From NCBI RefSeq assembly GCF_005774735.1, contig NZ_VBUM01000022.1:1-42224 (forward strand): DNA of 42,224 nt. The letters are read 5' to 3'. Positions within the stretch are counted from its first letter, which is position 1; every line of letters starts with the position of its first letter. The translations under genes and the position numbers were made by a program. Positions 33,090-41,086 of the stretch are shown here, in pieces. The notes under the pieces are model-generated. The model saw nothing but the letters and a program-made list of their open reading frames with translations, was not told the DNA's origin and did not search any database. This DNA is from Microbacterium sp. 5K110. GTDB taxonomy: Bacteria > Actinomycetota > Actinomycetes > Actinomycetales > Microbacteriaceae.

Positions 33090-33992
33090 GTGAACGTCTC
33101 CGACATCTTCGACCCGGCGGAGTGGACCTTGGCGCCCGGTGCCGAGGACTACACCGACATCACGGCGCACGTCACGCACGACGGCCGCATCGCGCGGATC
33201 GCCTTCGACCGGCCGGAGGTGCGCAACGCCTTCCGCCCTCATACGGTCGACGAGCTGCACCGGGCCCTCGACATCGCCCGGCAGGATCACCGCATCGGCG
33301 TCGTGCTGCTCACCGGCAACGGCCCGAGTCCGAAGGACGGCGGGTGGGCGTTCTGCTCCGGCGGCGACCAGCGCATCCGCGGACGAGACGGCTACAAGTA
33401 CTCGGACGACGAGACCGCGGTCGCCGACCACGGTCGCGCGGGACGCTTGCACATCCTCGAGGTGCAGCGGCTGATCCGCTTCATGCCGAAGGTGGTCATC
33501 GCGGTCGTCCCCGGGTGGGCCGCGGGCGGTGGGCACTCGCTCAACGTCGTCTGCGATCTGTCCATCGCGAGCGCGGAGCACGCGCGTTTCAAGCAGACGG
33601 ATGCCGATGTCGGCTCGTTCGACGCCGGCTACGGTTCCGCGTACTTCGCCCGGCAGATCGGGCAGAAGTTCGCCCGCGAGATCTTCTTCCTCGCGGAGGA
33701 GTACTCCGCCCAACGCGCCTACGAGATGGGCGCGGTCAACCGGGTCGTGCCGCACGCCGATCTGGAGCGCGAGGCGCTGGCGATGGCACGGACGATCCTC
33801 ACCAAGTCGCCCACCGCCGTGCGCATGCTGAAGTTCGCGTTCAACGCCGTCGACGACGGACTCGTCGGGCAGCAGATCTTCGCCGGCGAGGCCACGCGTC
33901 TGGCCTACGGCACCGATGAGGCCGCCGAGGGCCGCGACTCGTTCCTCGAGAAGCGCGACCCCGACTGGTCCGACGTCCCGTGGCACTACTGA
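33090..33992 (+). CDS. menB: 1,4-Dihydroxy-2-naphthoyl-CoA synthase
   Basis: Crotonase-fold enzyme that cyclises o-succinylbenzoyl-CoA. 300 residues. Motifs: FDRPEVRNAFRPHTVDEL, FCSGGDQRIRGRDGYKY (CoA/oxyanion segment), VVPGWAAGGGHSLNVVCDL, and the MenB-specific DADVGSFDAGYGSAYFAR containing the catalytic Asp, plus the C-terminal FLEKRDPDWS. The GTG start at 33090 gives the usual MenB N terminus; an in-frame GTG-type start further up lies inside the previous gene and is rejected. Confidence 0.96.
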   Translation: MNVSDIFDPAEWTLAPGAEDYTDITAHVTHDGRIARIAFDRPEVRNAFRPHTVDELHRALDIARQDHRIGVVLLTGNGPSPKDGGWAFCSGGDQRIRGRDGYKYSDDETAVADHGRAGRLHILEVQRLIRFMPKVVIAVVPGWAAGGGHSLNVVCDLSIASAEHARFKQTDADVGSFDAGYGSAYFARQIGQKFAREIFFLAEEYSAQRAYEMGAVNRVVPHADLEREALAMARTILTKSPTAVRMLKFAFNAVDDGLVGQQIFAGEATRLAYGTDEAAEGRDSFLEKRDPDWSDVPWHY

Positions 33993-33999
33993 GCCCCGG

Positions 34000-35172
34000 A
34001 TGCCGCGGCCCGGTGCTCCCGTGAGGCTGAAGTCGGTGGCATCCGAGGATCCGCGCGACGTCCTGCGGACGCTCCGACACGCGGTCCTCGGGGCCGGGCC
34101 CGCCGTGAGCCTCGGCGGGGGGACGGATCTGCCGGCCGAGGTGCCCGCCGGCACCGCCGTGGTCATCACGACGTCGGGGTCGACCGGGGTGCCCAAGTCC
34201 GTCGCGATCGGCCGCAACGCGCTCATCGCGAGCGCGTTCGCGACCGCCGCGCGGATCGGCGAAGGTGCGTGGCTGCTCGCGGTGCCGGCGACATACGTCG
34301 CGGGAGTCCAGGTGCTGGTGCGGGCGTTGGCGACCGGGCGCGAGCCCGCCGTGCTCTCCGGGGCCTTCCGCCCCGAACCCTTCGCGGCCGCGGCCCTCGG
34401 GATGGCCTCGTACGAGAACGGCTCCCGGGTGCCCACCTACACCTCGCTCGTGCCCGCGCAACTGCAGCGCCTGCTGGATGCGGCCGAGACCGACGCCGAG
34501 GTCGCCCGGGCGCTGCGGTCCTTCGAGCGCATCCTCATCGGTGGCCAGGCTCTGCCCGTCTCTCTGCGCGAACGCGCCGACGCCGTCGGGGCGCGGATCG
34601 TCCGCACCTACGGATCGACCGAGACGAGCGGCGGGTGCGTCTACGACGGCGTCCCCCTGGACGGCGTCGACCTCGCGATCGTCGACGGCGAGGTGCGCAT
34701 CTCGGGCCCCACCCTCGCCGACGGATACGTGGGGGATCCCGACCGCACCGGGGAGGTGTTTCCGACCGATGCCGCGGGCGTCCGGTGGTACCGCACCGGG
34801 GACGGCGGCGAACTGGTCGACGGCGTCTTGAGGATCACGGGCCGTCTCGACAACGTCATCGTGTCGGGCGGCGTGAACGTCTCGCTCGACCGCGTCGAGG
34901 CCGCGGTGCGCGCGCTCCCCGGGATGGAGTCGGCGGTGGTCGTGCCCGTCGCCGACGAGCGGTGGGGCCAGGGATCGGCGGTCGTGGTCGCCGGAGCGCC
35001 CGGCCTCGACGAGCAGGTGCTGCTCACCCGCGTGCGGGAGGCGGTCGCCGCGGCCGTCGGCGCGGTCGCCCGCCCGGCACGCGTCATCACGATCGACGCG
35101 CTGCCGCTGCTGACCTCGGGCAAACCCGACCGGGCGGCCCTCCGGCGTCGGTTCGGCTCCGCCAGGAATTAG
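34000..35172 (+). CDS. menE: o-Succinylbenzoate--CoA ligase
   Basis: Adenylate-forming enzyme that activates o-succinylbenzoate. 390 residues, the short actinobacterial form that lacks much of the usual N-terminal subdomain. Core motifs: TSGSTGVPKS (58-67), RTYGSTETSGG, YRTGD, GRLDNVIVSGGVNVS and the C-terminal Lys in TSGKPDR. It begins 7 bp after menB. The ATG at 34000 has no strong Shine-Dalgarno; GTG 34021 (VRLKSVASEDP) is a real alternative. Confidence 0.93.
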   Translation: MPRPGAPVRLKSVASEDPRDVLRTLRHAVLGAGPAVSLGGGTDLPAEVPAGTAVVITTSGSTGVPKSVAIGRNALIASAFATAARIGEGAWLLAVPATYVAGVQVLVRALATGREPAVLSGAFRPEPFAAAALGMASYENGSRVPTYTSLVPAQLQRLLDAAETDAEVARALRSFERILIGGQALPVSLRERADAVGARIVRTYGSTETSGGCVYDGVPLDGVDLAIVDGEVRISGPTLADGYVGDPDRTGEVFPTDAAGVRWYRTGDGGELVDGVLRITGRLDNVIVSGGVNVSLDRVEAAVRALPGMESAVVVPVADERWGQGSAVVVAGAPGLDEQVLLTRVREAVAAAVGAVARPARVITIDALPLLTSGKPDRAALRRRFGSARN

Positions 35173-35175
35173 GCT
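35170..35175 (+). promoter_or_regulatory. -10 hexamer TAGGCT of menA (leaderless)
   Basis: Overlaps the menE stop codon (TAG) and lies 8 nt before GTG 35184. Confidence 0.45.
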
Positions 35176-35183
35176 GTCCCTCC

Positions 35184-36155
35184 GTGGCAGCACAGTCTCG
35201 CAAGCGTTCGCGTCCCGCACCGAAACGACGTCCCGGCGGAAACCCCCAGAAAGCGCAGCGTCCCGCGCCGCGGGCAGCGACCCCCGCGACGGCGCGCGAC
35301 TGGATCGCGGCCGCGCGGCTGCGCACCCTCCCGCTGGCGGTCACGCCCGTCCTCATCGGCACGGGGGCAGCGACACTCGTCGACGACCGCTTCCACTGGG
35401 TCATCGCCCTGGCGTGCCTCGCGCTGGCGTTCGCGCTGCAGATCGGCGTGAACTACGCCAACGACTACAGCGACGGCATCCGCGGGACCGACGACGTCCG
35501 TGTCGGACCGGGCCGGCTGACGGGCGGCAAGAAGGCAAAGCCGCGAACGGTGCTGATCGTCGCGCTGTCGTTCTTCGCCCTCGCCGCGGTCATCGGTCTC
35601 GCGCTCGTGATCCGCACCGGACAGTGGTGGCTCATCGCGGTGGGGGCGGCGTGCATCGTCGCTGCCTGGTTCTACACCGGCGGTAAGCGCCCGTACGGCT
35701 ACAACGCGCTCGGCGAAGTGTTCGTCTTCGTCTTCTTCGGACTCGTCGCGACCCTCGGCACCACGTGGCTGCAGGTGCAGTCGCTGCCGCAGGAGGCGTG
35801 GTTCGGCGCGGTGGCGGCGGGCCTGCTGGCCTGTGCCGTGCTGCTGGCGAACAACCTGCGCGACATCGACCAGGACCGTCTCGCGGGCAAGCGCACCCTC
35901 TCGGTGCTCATCGGCCGCCGGGCCACGCAAGCGCTGTTCACGCTGTTCGTGCTCGCCCCCTTCGGCATCGCGGTGTTCCTCGCCCTGGTGTATCCCGTCG
36001 CGTGGCTGACCCTGATCGCGCTGCTCGGCGCACTGGCGGCGACCCTCATCGTGTGGACCTACCGCGCACCGCGCGAGCTCGTCACGGCCCTGCAGGTGAC
36101 GAGCTTCACGTCTGTCGCGTACGGCGCCCTGCTCTTCTGGGCGTTCGTGGCCTGA
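35184..36155 (+). CDS. menA: 1,4-Dihydroxy-2-naphthoate polyprenyltransferase
   Basis: UbiA-family membrane prenyltransferase that joins DHNA to polyprenyl diphosphate, giving demethylmenaquinone. 323 residues. A Lys/Arg/Pro-rich tail (1-37) precedes the core. First Asp motif NDYSD at 93-97, followed by GxxRGTDDVRVGPGRLTGG; second motif NNLRDIDQDRLAGKRT. About eight to nine helices. The GTG at 35184 is placed by the -10 hexamer just upstream. The long basic N tail is more extended than in most MenA. Confidence 0.95.
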   Translation: MAAQSRKRSRPAPKRRPGGNPQKAQRPAPRAATPATARDWIAAARLRTLPLAVTPVLIGTGAATLVDDRFHWVIALACLALAFALQIGVNYANDYSDGIRGTDDVRVGPGRLTGGKKAKPRTVLIVALSFFALAAVIGLALVIRTGQWWLIAVGAACIVAAWFYTGGKRPYGYNALGEVFVFVFFGLVATLGTTWLQVQSLPQEAWFGAVAAGLLACAVLLANNLRDIDQDRLAGKRTLSVLIGRRATQALFTLFVLAPFGIAVFLALVYPVAWLTLIALLGALAATLIVWTYRAPRELVTALQVTSFTSVAYGALLFWAFVA

Positions 36156-36175
36156 GCGGGCACCGGCCCGGGCGT

Positions 36176-36487
36176 TCAGCGGGCGGCGTCGGGCCGTTCG
36201 TCGCGCGTGGCGTCGACGGCGGCATCCTCGGCGTCGGCATCCGCCTCGGCCGCGGTGCGGCGGTTCGCCGCGCGCCGTGCCTCGCGGCGGTCGGCGAGGT
36301 CGCCGGTCACCTGATCGAGGGGGCGGCGCAAGAACAGCAGCGACAGGCTCAGGCCGATGAGGGCGGCGAAGACCGCGGCGAGCCACGGCAGCTCGCGGAA
36401 GATCGGAAAGAGCAGCAGCACGCCCAGCGGCACGAGGAACGCCAGCAGACGCAGCACCGTGTAGACCAGGGCGGAACGGGCACGCAT
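36176..36487 (-). CDS. DUF4229-like small membrane protein
   Basis: 103 residues. Two hydrophobic helices (about 8-28 and 34-52) are followed by a highly charged Arg/Ala/Asp tail (from about 65). The pattern and position next to menA fit the DUF4229 family of Actinobacteria. No function is known. It converges with menA 20 bp away, and its start has TAGAGT 6 nt upstream on the minus strand. Confidence 0.78.
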   Translation of the reverse strand: MRARSALVYTVLRLLAFLVPLGVLLLFPIFRELPWLAAVFAALIGLSLSLLFLRRPLDQVTGDLADRREARRAANRRTAAEADADAEDAAVDATRDERPDAAR

Positions 36488-36493
36488 ACCCCC

Positions 36494-36499
36494 ACTCTA
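36494..36499 (-). promoter_or_regulatory. -10 hexamer TAGAGT (leaderless)
   Basis: On the minus strand, 6 nt before the ATG at 36487 of the DUF4229-like gene. Confidence 0.5.
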
Positions 36500-36549
36500 C
36501 GACCGCCGCCTCGGGCCCCGGCGCCCGGCCCGTGTCCAGGCAGCACACG

Positions 36550-36555
36550 TAGAAT
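36550..36555 (+). promoter_or_regulatory. -10 hexamer TAGAAT (leaderless)
   Basis: TAGAAT lies 6 nt before ATG 36562. Confidence 0.55.
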
Positions 36556-36561
36556 CGGTGC

Positions 36562-36990
36562 ATGGCACGCCTGCTGCTGATCCTGGCGCTCGTGGCGACC
36601 GCGTTCTGGGTCTACACGATCGTCGATTGCGCCGTCCAACCGGCCGCCCGCCACCGCGGGGTCAGCAAGCCCGCGTGGATGGTGATCGTCATCGTGCTGC
36701 CGGTGCTCGGTGGCATCCTGTGGTTCGTCATCGGTCGCGGCCGTGCGGGTCGCCCGCTGCTGCGCCGCGCCCCCGACGACGACCCCGAATTCCTCGGCGG
36801 CCTCTCCGCTCGCGCCCGAGCCGATCAGGACGAGCGGATCCGCCGGCTCGAAGAAGAGCTCGCGCAGCTCGATTCCGAGGCCGACGACCCGCGGGACACG
36901 CCCCCGGCGCCGGGCCCGAACACGGACGGCCCCGGCGGCAAGCCGGGCACGGACGACGACGGCCGCGGTCAGCGCGGCGCCGTCGGCTGA
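36562..36990 (+). CDS. PLDc_N-domain small membrane protein
   Basis: 142 residues. Helices at 2-22 and 39-57 with the motif WVYTIVDCAVQ between them and KPAWMVIVIVLPVLGGILWFV, matching the phospholipase D-nuclease N-terminal (PLDc_N) domain found alone in many actinobacterial membrane proteins. A hydrophilic coiled segment (RADQDERIRRLEEELAQLDSE, split by charge) and a Gly/Pro/Asp-rich tail follow. No catalytic HKD domain, so not a phospholipase. It is 2 bp from menD and probably co-transcribed. Confidence 0.85.
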   Translation: MARLLLILALVATAFWVYTIVDCAVQPAARHRGVSKPAWMVIVIVLPVLGGILWFVIGRGRAGRPLLRRAPDDDPEFLGGLSARARADQDERIRRLEEELAQLDSEADDPRDTPPAPGPNTDGPGGKPGTDDDGRGQRGAVG

Positions 36991-36992
36991 CC

Positions 36993-38768
36993 GTGGCACC
37001 GACCGAACGGGGCGCCTCGGCCCCGGCCACCGACGCGGCCGCCGCCCTCCTGGCGGGCCTGGTCTCGCGCGGCGTGCGTCACCTCGTCGTCAGCCCCGGA
37101 TCCCGCTCGCAGGCGCTCGCGCTCATCGCCGCCGACCTCGAGCGAGCCGGTCTCGTGCGCCTGCACGTGCGCATCGACGAACGCGTCGCCGGGTTCACCG
37201 CCCTCGGCATCGCTCGCGAGAGCGGGATGCCGGCCGCGGTGATCTGCACGTCGGGCACCGCCGTCGCCAACCTCCTTCCCGCCGTCCTCGAGGCGCACCA
37301 CGCGGGGGTCCCGCTCCTGGTCCTCACCGCGGACCGCCCGCCCGAGCTGCGGGGCATCGGTGCGAATCAGACGACGCGGCAGCCGGGCCTGTTCCGCGCG
37401 GCCGTCCGGTACGAGGCCGATCTCCCGGTCCCCGAGGAGGTGGATCCGGATGCCACGGCGAAACAGACCGCCGATTTCGACGCCGTCGCGGCGACGGCGC
37501 TCGCCGCGGCCCTGGGCGAAGGCACCCGCGCCGCCGGTCCGGCGCACCTGAACATCCCTCTCCGCGAGCCGCTCGCCGGAGCGTCCCCCGAGTGGCTGAT
37601 CGCCCGCGCCGCACGTCCGGCTCCCGTCGACGCGGTCGCCGACGACGAGGCATCCGGGGCCCTGTACCAGGGCGGGGGCGGGATCGGCATCGCCGACGTG
37701 CCGCCCGAGCCCGAGGCCGCCTTCGCCCTCGTCCCGGGGCCGCGGACGGTCGTCGTCGCCGGAGCGGATGCCGGGCCCGCGGCCGAGGACCTCGCCCACC
37801 ACGGCGGCTTTCCCCTGGTGGCCGAGATCGTCAGCGGCGCACGGTTCGGGCGCCACGTCGTCCATTCGTACCGCGCTCTGCTCCGCGCCCCGGGGCTGGG
37901 CGACCGCATCGAGCGCGTCGTCGTGTTCGGCCACCCCACCCTCAGCCGTGAGGTCACGCACCTCCTCGGTCGCGACGACGTGGAGGTGATCGCGGTGCGA
38001 GGTCCGGGCGAGCCGGTCAACCTCAATGGCGCGACGCACGCGGTCGACGCGGTGCGGGCGACGGGCGAGGCCGACCGGGTGTGGCTGGGGGAGTGGATGC
38101 GCGCGTCGCGCGCCGCCGCGGTCGACCTGACCCCGCCCGCCCCCGATGCGGACGGGCTGTCGTCCGCGGTGCCGCACGAGCGACTGGGCGCCCTCAACGC
38201 CGAGGTCGAGGTCATCCGGGCCCCCGTCGATCGGGCGGCCCTCGTGGACGCGCTGTGGCGCGCGACGTGGCCGCACGACCGGCTCGTGTTCGGTTCGTCG
38301 CGGCTCGTGCGGGTCGCCGACGACGTGCTGGGCGGCAAGAAGGTCGCGGTGCACGCCAACCGCGGGCTCGCCGGCATCGACGGCACGATCGCGACCGCGA
38401 CCGGGGTGGCCCTGGCCAGCCAGGACGGCGAGCGCCCCGGCGTCACGCGCGTCCTGCTGGGCGACCTGGCGTTCCTGCACGACGTCGGCGCGCTGCTCCT
38501 CCCGCCCGGTGAGCACGAGCCGCGCCTGCAGGTGATCGTCGGCAACGACGGCGGGGGCACCATCTTCGACGGGCTCGAGGTCGCCGCCGTGGCCGGTGAC
38601 GACGCGATGCGCCGCGTGCAGTACACCCCCCAGAACGCCCGGCTCGAGCAGCTCGCGCTCGCCTACGGGTGGGAGTATCGCCGCGTGACCACGCGGGTCG
38701 CGCTCGACCAGGCTCTCACCGCGCCCGCGGGTGGACGACAGCTCATCGAAGTGCCGCTCGAGCGCTGA
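36993..38768 (+). CDS. menD: SEPHCHC synthase (2-succinyl-5-enolpyruvyl-6-hydroxy-3-cyclohexene-1-carboxylate synthase)
   Basis: ThDP-dependent enzyme adding the succinic semialdehyde unit from 2-oxoglutarate to isochorismate. 591 residues, three ThDP-enzyme domains. N-terminal PYR domain: HLVVSPGSRSQALAL and the catalytic Glu in RIDERVAGFTALG; ICTSGTAVANLLPAV. C-terminal PP domain: GDLAFLHDVGALL and VIVGNDGGGTIFDGLE bind Mg2+-diphosphate. GTG 36993 directly follows the PLDc_N stop. Complete and standard. Confidence 0.96.
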   Translation: MAPTERGASAPATDAAAALLAGLVSRGVRHLVVSPGSRSQALALIAADLERAGLVRLHVRIDERVAGFTALGIARESGMPAAVICTSGTAVANLLPAVLEAHHAGVPLLVLTADRPPELRGIGANQTTRQPGLFRAAVRYEADLPVPEEVDPDATAKQTADFDAVAATALAAALGEGTRAAGPAHLNIPLREPLAGASPEWLIARAARPAPVDAVADDEASGALYQGGGGIGIADVPPEPEAAFALVPGPRTVVVAGADAGPAAEDLAHHGGFPLVAEIVSGARFGRHVVHSYRALLRAPGLGDRIERVVVFGHPTLSREVTHLLGRDDVEVIAVRGPGEPVNLNGATHAVDAVRATGEADRVWLGEWMRASRAAAVDLTPPAPDADGLSSAVPHERLGALNAEVEVIRAPVDRAALVDALWRATWPHDRLVFGSSRLVRVADDVLGGKKVAVHANRGLAGIDGTIATATGVALASQDGERPGVTRVLLGDLAFLHDVGALLLPPGEHEPRLQVIVGNDGGGTIFDGLEVAAVAGDDAMRRVQYTPQNARLEQLALAYGWEYRRVTTRVALDQALTAPAGGRQLIEVPLER

Positions 38769-38822
38769 GCCGGAGGCCGTCAACCTCTGGCGCGGCACGC
38801 TCCCACCCGCCACGATGTGACG

Positions 38823-39680
38823 ATGAGCACGCCAAACCGCTGGTCCACGCCCGTCGCCGACGCCCTCCGCGTCGCGCCGGGCTTCCGTCTCGCCGACATC
38901 GACACCCGGTCGACCCCGGGGTACGACGCCGACAAGGAGCACGGAAAGGCCGACCTCGATGCCGGCGTCGAGCCGCTGTCCGACCTGCAGGAACGCCTCT
39001 TCGCGCAGAGCATCGCCGGAACGGCCACCGGATCGGTGCTGCTGGTGCTGCAGGCGATGGACACCGCGGGCAAGGGCGGCATCGTCAAGCACGTCGTCGG
39101 TTCCGTCGACCCGCAGGGGGTCGAGCTGGCCTCGTTCAAGAAGCCCACGGCCGAAGAACTGTCGCACGACTTCCTCTGGCGTATCCGCAAGCGCCTCCCG
39201 GATGCCGGTCGCCTCGGTGTCTTCGATCGATCGCACTACGAGGACGTGCTGATCGGGCGCGTGCGCGAACTGGCGCCCGCCGACGAGATCGAGCGTCGCT
39301 ACGGCGCGATCACGGCCTTCGAAGCCGAGGCCGCCGAGCTCGGCATCCGGGTGGTCAAGGTCATGCTGCACATCTCGAAGGAGGAGCAGCGCGACCGTCT
39401 GGCCGCACGCCTGGACCGCCCGGACAAGCACTGGAAGTACAACCCGTCCGACGTCGACGAGCGCGCCCTTTGGGAGGACTACATGGATGCCTACCAGGTC
39501 GCGATCGAGCGCACCTCCACGCCTCTGTCGCCCTGGCACGTCGTCCCCGCCGACCGGAAGTGGTACGCGCGCCTCGCCGTCCAGCAGCTGCTCATCGGCG
39601 CTCTCGCCGACATCGACCCGCAGTGGCCCGCGGCCGACTACGACATCGAGACCGAGAAGCAGCGCCTCGCGGCATCCTGA
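38823..39680 (+). CDS. PPK2-family polyphosphate kinase
   Basis: 285 residues, one PPK2 domain: transfers phosphate between polyphosphate and nucleotides (probably ADP or AMP/nucleoside diphosphates; subclass not decided). Walker A region QAMDTAGKGG (77-86), Walker B FDRSHYEDV (134-142) and the lid RLDRPDKHWKYNPSD with Lys/Arg residues for polyphosphate. ATG 38823 is preferred over GTG 38817; CACGAT lies 6 nt upstream, a weak version of the -10 seen elsewhere. It converges on menF 3 bp away. Confidence 0.93.
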   Translation: MSTPNRWSTPVADALRVAPGFRLADIDTRSTPGYDADKEHGKADLDAGVEPLSDLQERLFAQSIAGTATGSVLLVLQAMDTAGKGGIVKHVVGSVDPQGVELASFKKPTAEELSHDFLWRIRKRLPDAGRLGVFDRSHYEDVLIGRVRELAPADEIERRYGAITAFEAEAAELGIRVVKVMLHISKEEQRDRLAARLDRPDKHWKYNPSDVDERALWEDYMDAYQVAIERTSTPLSPWHVVPADRKWYARLAVQQLLIGALADIDPQWPAADYDIETEKQRLAAS

Positions 39681-39683
39681 GTC

Positions 39684-40961
39684 CTACGCGAGCGCCTCGA
39701 CGATGGGCCGGAACTTCACGCGTGTCTCGAGCAGCTCCGACTCGGGCACGCTGTCGGCGACGATCCCCGCGCCGGCGTAGGCGGTGATCGGGGCGGTCGG
39801 AGACGACGGCGCGGCGGGATCGATCTGCGCGCACCGCAGGGCGATGGCCCACTCGCCGTCGCCCGAGGCGCCGATCCAGCCGACGGCTCCGGCGTAGCGC
39901 CCGCGGTCGAACGGCTCCAGGCGTCGGATGACCTCCATCGCCGTGGCGGTGGGGGTCCCGGCGACGGCCGCGGTGGGGTGCAGGACGGCGACGAGATCGA
40001 GCGAGGATGCCGCTTCGGACAGCTCTCCCTCGACGTCGGTGGCCAAGTGCCAGACGTTGGGGAGCTTCAGGGTGAAGGGCTGCTCGGCGGCGGCGAGTGC
40101 CGACGTGTGCGGGCGGAGGGCCGCCAGGACGCTCTGCACGGCGAAGCGGTGCTCTTCCTGGTCCTTCGCGCTCTCGGTCAGTGCGAGCGCGGCGGCGACG
40201 TCGCTGTCGGCGTCGCCGCCACGCGCGGTCGTCCCGGCGAGCACCCGGGCGGTGACCGTGCCCCGGGACACGGTGACGAGGGTCTCGGGGCTCGCCCCGA
40301 TCAGGCCGTCGACGGCGAACGCCCAGCAGTCGGGGTACCCCTCCAGCAGCGACCGCGCGAGACGGCGCAGGTCGGATCCGGCGGGGACCGTGCCGACGAT
40401 GTCGCGGGCGAGCACGACCTTCCCGACCTCACCCACTCCGATCGCCTCGACGGCGTGGTGCACGGCCTCCTGGTATCCCTCGGCGGTCTGCCTCCCGGGA
40501 CCGAGCGTGGCCGACCAGTGCGGACCGAACGGGGAGCGGGGCGGCAGCTCGGGTTCGGGCTCGTCGGGGGTGTCGGCGAAGGCCAGCCGCGTGACCCACG
40601 CGCGACCGCCGTGGCGTCCCACGATCGTGCCGGGAACCCGCAGGATGCTCTCGCGCTCCGAGCGGGGGTCGAAGACGAACGAGCCGAAGGCCACGAGTCC
40701 GGTGCCGGGCAGGCCCAGAGGGTCGTCGATCTCGGCGGCGGCGGCGATGCGACGCCACCGATCGGCGATGGTCGCGTCACCCGGCTGCGCGCCCGAATAG
40801 CGGATCGTCAGGAGGTCGCCGAAGCCGGCGAGGGACTCGCCTCGGCGGCTCCAGAACAGGGGGTCGTAGCCCGTGGTGTAGTCGAGCACGTCGTCCATCG
40901 GGGGCAGTTCCCGGGTGACGACGCGCAGACGGGGCACGAGATCGTCCGCCGGTTGCTGCAC
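39684..40961 (-). CDS. menF: Isochorismate synthase
   Basis: Chorismate-utilising enzyme giving isochorismate for menaquinone (or a siderophore). 425 residues, with the conserved C-terminal domain: KVVLARDI (general base Lys), GASPETLV, AGTTARGG, LHPTAAVAGTP and DRGRYAGAVGW, and the final Glu pair in SVPESELLET. The men neighbourhood favours MenF over EntC. GTG 40961 is chosen because TACTGT lies 6 nt upstream; ATG 40997 would add 12 residues and is possible. Confidence 0.92.
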   Translation of the reverse strand: MQQPADDLVPRLRVVTRELPPMDDVLDYTTGYDPLFWSRRGESLAGFGDLLTIRYSGAQPGDATIADRWRRIAAAAEIDDPLGLPGTGLVAFGSFVFDPRSERESILRVPGTIVGRHGGRAWVTRLAFADTPDEPEPELPPRSPFGPHWSATLGPGRQTAEGYQEAVHHAVEAIGVGEVGKVVLARDIVGTVPAGSDLRRLARSLLEGYPDCWAFAVDGLIGASPETLVTVSRGTVTARVLAGTTARGGDADSDVAAALALTESAKDQEEHRFAVQSVLAALRPHTSALAAAEQPFTLKLPNVWHLATDVEGELSEAASSLDLVAVLHPTAAVAGTPTATAMEVIRRLEPFDRGRYAGAVGWIGASGDGEWAIALRCAQIDPAAPSSPTAPITAYAGAGIVADSVPESELLETRVKFRPIVEALA

Positions 40962-40967
40962 CTTCCC

Positions 40968-40973
40968 ACAGTA
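40968..40973 (-). promoter_or_regulatory. -10 hexamer TACTGT of menF (leaderless)
   Basis: On the minus strand, 6 nt before GTG 40961. Confidence 0.45.
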
Positions 40974-41008
40974 GACCGCCACTGAGACTCGGGGCATGAC
41001 GTCCCGTC

Positions 41009-41064
41009 GTGATCGGCGCGCGGTCGGCACCGTCCGTTCTGGTGCCGACCGCGACTGCGATCAC
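41009..41064 (-). terminator. Strong two-stage hairpin downstream of the repeat protein gene
   Basis: Inner perfect 13-bp stem CGCGGTCGGCACC (41019-41031) with GGTGCCGACCGCG (41041-41053), loop 9 nt. Outer 7-bp stem GTGATCG (41009-41015) with CGATCAC (41058-41064). It starts 23 bp after the stop of the gene at 41087 and likely insulates it from menF. Confidence 0.7.
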
Positions 41065-41086
41065 TGGGGCGGGCTCACGTCTCGGT

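Noticed and set aside
36969..39539. An 856-codon minus-strand frame opposite menD and the PPK2 gene
   Set aside because: No family match and low-complexity Arg/Gly/Val content; menD and PPK2 motifs are complete on the plus strand.
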